Part shown: piece after piece, positions 57,622 through 64,000 of the stretch
Layout of the letters: every line of letters begins with the position of its first letter
How positions within the stretch are numbered: the stretch's first letter is position 1
Source: Tetrapyrgos nigripes
Taxonomy: Eukaryota; Basidiomycota; Agaricomycetes; Agaricales; Campanellaceae
Reading direction: 5' to 3'
DNA length: 64,000 bases
NCBI GenBank assembly: GCA_013368315.1
Contig: JAACJM010000035.1
Location: forward strand, 248,001 to 312,000
Notes under the pieces: model-generated
What the model saw: the letters and a program-made list of their open reading frames with translations, nothing else
What the model was told of the DNA's origin: nothing
The model's database searches: none
Translations under genes and position numbers: made by a program

Positions 57622-58454
57622 ATTTTGCAGAAACCTCAGGTTCCATAATAAGACGGAGAGCCATTGGTTCCAGCTGATCTATTTTACAACAGCGTTGGAA
57701 AGCTGCTGCTCCGATGATGGAAATTTTGGAATCCTGTATGGATGAAGCCATTTGAGTGACGGAAGGATAGGAATAGATGGGTTTGTTAGGCCAGGATGGT
57801 TTGGATGGTTTAGAGCGAGTAGATGGCTTTGAAGCCAGAAACGGTATGGAAACCAGAGAACCTGGGTCAGACGTTGAAGGCGACTCACAAGGTTCAGAGC
57901 TTGGGTGAACAGCAACAGGTTCAGGTTTTCGGAATGCAATGTTTGGGGACTGCGCAGAAGCAGTACCAGACTCGGATGCGGGCGTTTCCGTGTTTGCTGC
58001 GTGACTGCGAGCCTCATAAGCTGACTTACGCTTATTACAGTCATCAATCAAGTGTTTTCTGCCACAGAACATACAGAGATTGTTCTTTTTGCGACAGTCC
58101 TTCTCAGCCTGACAGTTTCCCGTCTTTCCTGAGCTTGCTAGCCCAGGGTTTTTTGGAGGGTTAGCCGGAAGTCGATGACACAGAAGATGTGGAAGTCATA
58201 GTCGTCGGGGTGATGTTAACCTGCAAAGCTCCAGTCTTGGTTTTACTGGAACCCGAGGATTTGCCGGAACCGGAGTTTCCGCCACCTGAACCTTTCCCTT
58301 CGGAACTACCCTTTCCTCCTGAAGAATTTTCGCGTTTTTTCTCCGCTTGACGACACCAGTAGCGGGAATCCATATGGAGGACTTGGGCTTTAAGGAGGGA
58401 AAGTTTCTCTTCTTTGATAGTGAGGGAAAGTACATCCTTGAGACGTGGAGCCAA
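57446..58454 (-). pseudogene. Chromovirus Gag C-terminus and protease region
   Basis: Gag C-terminus with Gly/Ser-rich linker, zinc knuckle CMFCGRKHLIDDC (shortened CCHC), Ser/Pro-rich linker, then KISIIGAAAFQRCCKI and DLPAVLDYLTDFSDVFDKGL, which resemble the start of pol rather than a clear protease; no DTG/DSG triad is visible, so the protease is lost or degenerate. Confidence 0.65.
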
Positions 58455-58472
58455 ACCCTTCTTGAAGAATTG

Positions 58473-59225
58473 TCAAAGAGAGCTTTCGTCCCAGGGAACT
58501 TGCAAAGCAAGCTGCTGGAAACGGACGCAATACTTGGCGGCTTTATCAGAATCCTTCATATGAAGGGTTTCCAGTTGGTCCTCAGCTTCTCCAACCTCAT
58601 CGAAAACCCCGAAGTTATCCTTCAACTCCTTAACGAAAATATCGAAGTCGAGAGTCCACAGAGCAGGGTTGAATGGGTTGGGATTGAGGATATCTGGCTC
58701 AAAGAATTCAAGTGCGGATCCGGAGAGATAGGAAAGTGCGAAACTGATTTTGGCGGCATCAGTGGTATAGGCGTTCGGATGATTCTGAAGGTTGATTTGG
58801 AGTTGGATGAGGAAAGGACAGAGTTTTCTTGGGTCCGTACCATCGAAGGTATCGGGTTTCTTTACTTCTGTCTTCTCGTTCGAGCTAGAGCCCGGAGCGA
58901 GCTTTTCCAGGATGAAATTGAAACTTTCCAGGGCGGCAACAAACTGTTGTGCTGGGTGGTTTTCGTCATCATCATCATTATCGTCATCATCGGAGGACGG
59001 ATCTCCACCACCTCCACTGCCTCCACCACCATCTGGAGGATCACTGGAACCACCGGGTTGACCTCCCTGACTGGCATCACCATCATCATTATTGTCGTCC
59101 TGTCCTTGTTGTTGGTTTCCTCTCAGAGGAGATGGAGAAGGTGGAGGAGGAGGACGAGGCTGTTGTTGATGGATTTGTTGATGGGTGCTAGCTGGACGAG
59201 TTTGAGTAGCAGTACCCGAATCCAT
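58473..59225 (-). pseudogene. Chromovirus Gag N-terminal part
   Basis: MDSGTATQTRP start, a Gln/Pro/Gly/Asp-rich region, then the capsid domain (KKPDTFDGTDPRKL, FALSYLSGSALEFFEP, FVKELKDNFGVFDEVGEAED) and CVRFQQLALQVPWDESSL. The TGA at 58473-58475 replaces the CGA expected before QFFKKGL, which continues in frame into 58454-58161. Confidence 0.8.
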
Positions 59226-59471
59226 AGGTTCCGATGCTGCAAGTCAATCCAAGATTCCCGGATACGAAGATGAACCAGGTTTGGAAGGACTGGGATGTGC
59301 GAAGATACTACCAGAACGTCGGTGTTGTTGAACCTGAACGTTTTTAAAGAGTCTGGAGTAGAAGGGCTTTTTGAATGGAGATTCTGGAACTGAGGGTGGA
59401 ATGGATGGGGATGGAGTGTGTTGATCTCATTGTGACATAAGAGACAAGACAGAGTGAAAAGTCTAAAATAC

Positions 59472-60149
59472 TGTTAAGTCCAGGCAGATCCTAGGAACAG
59501 ACCTGGGCGGAAGTCTTAAGTATGGAAGAAGGGTGTAGGTTTCCAGACAGAACCGGAATGAACAGAAGAGAATTAGGATAGGAATGAAGTCAGAGGACTT
59601 AAGTTGAATGGCACTATGAGTACCACCTCACTAGTTGTCTTAAGTCAGAATGATAGGAATGATTGGGAGACCAGCTAAATCGATTTTAGACTTAAGCTAT
59701 CTACTACAAAGTTGCTAGCTTAAGTACTAATCTGGAAAGGAACGGAACCTGATAGGACCAGATCGGAAATGAAAGGTAATGTAACTAATAAAGGAAGTGA
59801 ATAGGGAAACGCTCAATTTGCTATCATCGCAAGAAAACCCTATGTCGAAAAGGAAAGGGGAGCATATGGTTCTCATGGATATTAAGAGGAGCGAGTGGAG
59901 AGAAGTGGAAACTGTGGAGAGAAAGCATAAGGACAATCCAGTTAGCATCTGAGATAAATCATAGCCTTCCAGATAGGATCTGAGGTGGAGATTAAATGTG
60001 GAGTTCGGGTATGAATCAGAAATGAAATGATAGGAAAGAGTATCAGGACGAGTGGGATGAAACTTTGGAAGAGAGAAAAGAAATATAAGATGAAAGATCG
60101 GAAAAGGTCTGGAACAACCGGAATGCAGCATGGAAGCATAGGTATTACA
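59472..60149 (-). repeat. Chromovirus 5' LTR, 678 bp
   Basis: On the plus strand TGTTAAGTCCAGGC to GGTATTACA, followed by CCTAC. The internal sequence before it (59226-59471) is a non-coding leader; I could not assign the primer site. Confidence 0.9.
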
Positions 60150-60154
60150 CCTAC

Positions 60155-62756
60155 ATCTTCAATCATTCCCCACACAAAGCCATTGATATAAAGACTCCTT
60201 ACAAGAAATGATTCAGAACTATCCCGGACATCTCAGATCTTCACCCATTCAGCTCTATTGTTTACATCAAATGCACTCCAAAACCCAACAAATTGGAGGA
60301 TCAGGCAATTGAAGGATGTTGGTTAGGACCAGAAAAGGAATCACAGGGTTACTATAGCGATTGGCCGAAGAAGAAATCCATCACTGCCGAATGGAACATC
60401 CAATTCACAAATCAACCGATCCAACTCAGTGAGGAGGAGGATAATGATTTCATCAATTTGGAACAGAAGGTCCCTGAGTCAGACACAGTTGATCCCGTCA
60501 TCAAAATTACTGAACCCATCACACCTGAGATCATCATTCCACCCAAAATCATCACAGGTAGGAGACCTATCACCAGATCTATGACAAAGAAGACAGGAGG
60601 AGTAGAATCTGCCAATTTTCTTACTGCTAGTCTTGCTCAGGTTACATCTGAACTTGAAGCTCACAACCCACTTTCAGTTGCAGAAGCAAAATGACAACCA
60701 GATTGGCCCAAATGGAAGGAAGCTATGGAAGAGGAAATGAGAAGGCACAAGGAACAAGGAACATTCATTCCAGTTTAGGCACCATCAAACACCAACATTC
60801 TTACTGGAAAATGGGTTTACAGTACAAAGAAGGTCAAACATGGAAAGGTCAAGGAACATCAAGCACGACTTGTTGTGTGTGGATACAACCAAATTCCAGA
60901 AGTCAACTATTTCCCAGATGAGACATTTGCATCAGTCACCAAGATGACATCAGGACACATCATTCTATCTATCACAGCATATCATAACATGGAAATTCAC
61001 CAAATTGTCATGAACAGTCCCTTGACCTATCCAAAATCCCTCCGAGGGATTCTCACTCATCGTGGATATGTTCTATCATGACTTACAGCTGCGTACAATC
61101 CCTTCATTGCTTCATTCATTTCTTTGTTACTTCATTATTTCTTTCCACATTCACATCTGATCCTTTGTTCAATCCTTCACTCTATTCAAACACTCTCTTG
61201 CTGCACTTCATTCTATCAGATCTATTATTCCTCTGTTCATCTTCTGTTCACCTGATCACCCTCAGAGTGTTATTGATCTTTATTCCCTACACAAGTGTCA
61301 TGCAGGATCCTTCTTGACTTGTACCACATTTCCTTTTCATTCAAAAACCCTCCAAGGGTCTTTCAATCATTATATCTTTTTTACTCCTTATTCTTTGCCC
61401 CTTGATTGCGCCACAGTCTCACATATGATTTTCTTGAGTGTGTTCACTTCCTATTACTGTTTCACACTTGATTTCGCATTTCTATTATTTGATCAACCCT
61501 TAATTAAGCTCTTAATTAAGGTACATTTATTTATGGTTCAGGAGTAGGCTTAGGAGTCATCTCAGTTGTACAGCTATCCTTAGGATTTAGGTACAGGGGT
61601 TTGGCTACATAGTATAATTAGTTGGCCAAGAATTTACCCTTCTTGATCCTGACCTTATCTTGTGAAGCCTTGATCCTCTTTGTGCTTCACTTCAGGTGTG
61701 TACTACACTGGTACATAATGTTCTTGTCTCATTTACTTGTTGTCATCATCTTGGGATTCTCCTTGGTCATCGATCCTTGCTGTTGTCTCCAGTTGCTGTA
61801 CAGGTGTGTGAGTTGATCCGCTTGCAGCTTGGCTTTGGTCTCATAGGCATTGGCTTGGGTTTGTGAGTAAGAGTCACTCACTCTCACCTTTGTCGTTGTC
61901 TGGGTTTGGACTCCACCTAGGCCCTGATAGTGTTCATTCCTCCTCATAAGCAGAGCTTCTAGAGCTCAGATAGAGACGTTGGGCTCGAGTTCATGACACA
62001 AATGGACATTAAATCAGCATACCTTGACAGTAAAACTGATCCCAATGAAAATATATTCCTGAAACCACCTCCCAGCATCAAAATGACAGGTGTTAAACCT
62101 GGTCAAGTACTTCATCTCCAATTAGCTCTTTATGGACTCAAACAAGCCAGATGCTGTTGGTATCTACAATTCTGCAAAATCATGAAGGAAATTGGACTCA
62201 TCCACTCTAACTTCAATCATGCTGTCTTTTACTGACTTAATCCATTCATCATTCTATTCATTCACATCAATGACATGACATTGGTTACTGATACTATGGC
62301 AGATATGGAGAAGTTGAAGAAGAAGATTAAAGAGAAAGTAGAAGTTACAGATGCAGGAGAGTTACATTGGATGTTAGGAATTGAGATACGCAGGAACAGG
62401 CAGGAATGTACACTCCAGATGTCACAACAATCCTACATCTACTCCATCATCACACATTATGGATTCACTGACACCAAACCTGTCTCTATACCATTTGATT
62501 CACATACTTGTTTATTGACATTGCAAAGTCCAATTACCATTGAAAAAATTGCCCAGATGTGTGACAAACCATATCGAGAAGCTTTAGGTGCTCTACAATA
62601 TCTACATCATGCCACACACCCAGATCTCGCTTATCCAGTTTCACAACTCACCTGATTCACTCATAATCCAGGCATCGCACACTGGAATGCTTATCTCAAA
62701 TTGACAAAGGATCATTGGTTGACTTATGGAAAGAAGCAGATGGACATTATTGGTTA
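60155..62756 (+). pseudogene. Copia-2 integrase end, RT and remnant
   Basis: Resumes after the chromovirus (HTKPLI region) and is collinear with 15330-17920. The linker (60293-60694), RT start (GKWVYS, changed), the solo LTR at 61006-61998, MDIKSAYL, LYGLKQARC, ELHWMLGIEIRRN, and TGA after SQLT at 62653-62655 shared with Copia-1. Private stops include TGA at 60692-60694 and TAG at 60776-60778. Confidence 0.8.
61006..61998. repeat. Solo LTR (family 1) in Copia-2, 993 bp
   Basis: Same ends (TGTCATGAAC/GTTCATGACA), same CAAAT duplication (61001-61005, 61999-62003) and same position in RT as the copy at 16175-17183; a deletion near 61731 explains most of the length difference. Confidence 0.85.
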
Positions 62757-63260
62757 CTGGGGAAAGGTGCCACTGCTTCGCATGGCAAGTTACGAGGCCC
62801 TCCTCAACAAAATCATACCAAAATTTCACTCTCACACCCAGCACTAACCAATATTCATTGGCCAAAAGTTAGTTTGGAAAGGTCAAGTTTTCGAGGGACC
62901 AGGAAACTCATTTGGAAACTCAAGGTTTTCGTGCTTCAGAAATTTATCAGAAGCGGATCAGAGCCAATCGGATCGCTTGCCGAGGCTTCGGAAATTTAAA
63001 GTTTTCGAATCCGTTTTCGAGCACCAGAGATTTGATGTTTCCTACTTTACTTCTGGCCACGGAATATTGGTTACTGCTAGGTGTGTCTTTAGGGCTCCAA
63101 CCGAATACTATTAAATACTGTTATAATTGGTTAATAACAGGTTAAAATAATAACAAGTTATACCTGAGCCCAGTAACAGGTATTAACTGTTATAACCTGT
63201 TAGTAACTGGTAGCCACATGCCGGCAATTTCTGAAGAATGATATCACATCGATGACGGTC
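62757..63260. repeat. Dispersed-repeat end and inverted-repeat segment
   Basis: 62757-62799 is the inverted 3' end of the dispersed repeat (CTGGGGAAAGG to TACGAGGCC). 62841-62873 (ACTAACCAATATTCATTGGCC) and 63047-63077 are imperfect inverted arms, a possible small fold-back element of about 240 bp. 63100-63210 has several GGTTATAAC/GTTATAACC-type palindromic motifs. No gene. Confidence 0.4.
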
Positions 63261-63272
63261 CATCAATTGCTG

Positions 63273-63505
63273 TGTGAGGTTGAGTCAGACCTGAACATCA
63301 GATTCCTGCACAAAATCTTTTCCCTGACAGCCATACCACCACCTTTCCTCTTTTGCGCTAGCTTTGGGCGGAGCATGTATGAATCAATGAGCACTGTATA
63401 ATGTTGCGAAACCATCTGTGAGGTTGAGCCAGACCCGGACATCAGAGTGCTGCACAAAATATTTTCCCCGACAACCATATCACCGCCTTCCCTCTTTTGC
63501 GCTAG
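63273..63505. repeat. 89-bp direct repeat pair
   Basis: 63273-63361 and 63417-63505 are close copies (TGTGAGGTTGAG to TTTTGCGCTAG) separated by 55 bp. They make similar peptides in a minus frame, but I see no gene. Confidence 0.6.
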
Positions 63506-63509
63506 TGGG

Positions 63510-64000
63510 CACCAATGACAAGCTCACTTAAATTCTTGACCATTGATGTGGACCATCCTAGAATCTTTGAAGCTGCACACAGGACTATGGAAGTCATTAC
63601 TCATAAGAAGTACTTAGACACTGGTAAACTTATCATTTTTTACTTGTTTCTTATGCATATTATGCACTTACAGTGATATATTACCCTGGTGAGTATCAGG
63701 CAATGCTTTCCAGATGTCTATGCATTGAACAACAATTTTTTTCAGTATACCATCTGATATTCCACCTGAATTGGTTTGGAAAGCGTCATTCAGATGAATA
63801 TCAGCAGGCGAAGGCCCTTTTTGAGCATGTCTACAAGTCCTATTCTCAGGCTGTGCCTGTGGGCTCGAACGGCATCTCTCCGAGAAAGCCAAAGAAGACA
63901 TCCAGCAATGACAAACTCTTTGAGTCTCTGTGGAACGAAATGCCATCTGATTCAGAAGATGAGAGCTTGTCTGATATACAGGGTAACTCTAGCCAAACAT
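63510..64000 (+). CDS. Unassigned gene fragment, possibly hAT transposase C-terminus
   Basis: Plus-strand pieces read FLTIDVDHPRIFEAAHRTME (63532-63620), then two probable introns (GTAAAC at 63623, GTGAGT at 63690), then FHLNWFGKRHSDEYQQAKAL and an acidic end (SLWNEMPSDSEDESLSDIQG) running off the window. The pattern of a hydrophobic-Asn-Trp segment followed by an alternating helix and Tyr resembles the region near the dimerisation domain of fungal hAT transposases. This is weak, and the rest lies to the right. Confidence 0.3.

Larger units (their letters stand above)
46320..60149 (-). mobile_element. Chromovirus (Ty3/Gypsy) with nested insertions
   Basis: Target duplication CCTAC (46315-46319, 60150-60154). 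On the minus strand the order is 5' LTR (59472-60149), gag, protease, RT, RNase H, integrase, chromodomain, an extra antisense gene region, and the 3' LTR, split into 46320-46907 and 52648-52737. Each LTR totals 678 bp (588+90 against 678). The LTRs differ at several positions, so the insertion is not recent. Confidence 0.9.
42402..62756 (+). mobile_element. Copia-2: decayed Ty1/Copia copy hosting a nested stack
   Basis: Complete 5' LTR, leader, gag, protease, integrase, RT and part of the end of pol, sharing lesions and the solo LTR with Copia-1. Private insertions are the solo LTR at 44713-45145 and the chromovirus at 46320-60149. The 3' LTR is missing: homology stops at TGGTTA (62756), where a dispersed repeat end begins. 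Confidence 0.85.

Noticed and set aside
58347..59273. 308-codon plus frame opposite chromovirus gag
   Set aside because: The minus strand has clear Gag features; the plus frame is antisense.
63273..63505. CRISPR-like repeat
   Set aside because: Only two units of 89 bp in a eukaryotic transposon-rich region.

Overview
The window looks like nuclear DNA of a filamentous fungus, most likely an agaricomycete (Basidiomycota). The grounds are HET-domain genes, IKS-type kinase genes with many introns of about 50 bp, a Tnp2 (Plavaka/CACTA-like) transposon, a chromodomain Ty3/Gypsy element, Ty1/Copia, Tc1, pogo and hAT-type elements, and no prokaryotic features. The species cannot be named from the sequence alone. 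No rRNA, tRNA or CRISPR was seen.

Host layer. The host genes are one tandem array of a two-gene unit: an IKS1-like kinase (minus) divergent from a HET-domain gene (plus). From left to right: HET A (2-1759, continuing off the left edge), kinase A (about 2900-5392), kinase B (18313-20819), kinase C (21489-23587), HET B (24124-33384, split by a retrotransposon), kinase D (about 34530-37778), HET C (37779-39603) and a kinase tail (about 42033-42401). All kinase copies look broken. HET B would be an intact 720-codon frame without its insertion. HET domains are known in fungal allorecognition and cell death, so the array resembles a birth-and-death recognition locus.

Transposon layer. (1) Copia-3 (24906-31998) is intact, with 368-bp LTRs that look identical, a 5-bp target duplication and one 1989-codon gag-pol frame; it interrupts HET B. 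(2) Copia-1 (5393-18312) and Copia-2 (42402-62756) are dead copies that share a solo LTR at the same site, shared lesions and complementary halves of one insertion site. They look like products of segmental duplication. (3) Copia-1 carries a 6.65-kb Tnp2 element (6927-13581) with three genes. (4) Copia-2 carries a solo LTR (44713-45145) and a nest: chromovirus (46320-60149), then a second LTR (46908-52642), then a pogo-like element (48002-52621), then an intact Tc1 element (48717-50343). (5) Smaller insertions are a 277-bp long-TIR element in HET C, a 934-bp hAT-like element in kinase D, a 1.05-kb TIR element (39990-41037) and a dispersed repeat with tRNA-like boxes (41378-42032, 47488-47965, 62757-62799).

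Across the older elements the in-frame stops are overwhelmingly TGA where CGA (Arg) is expected, and two catalytic Asp codons of the chromovirus are changed by G-to-A in CpG context. This suggests CpG-directed C-to-T mutation. Copia-3 and Tc1 escape it and look young.
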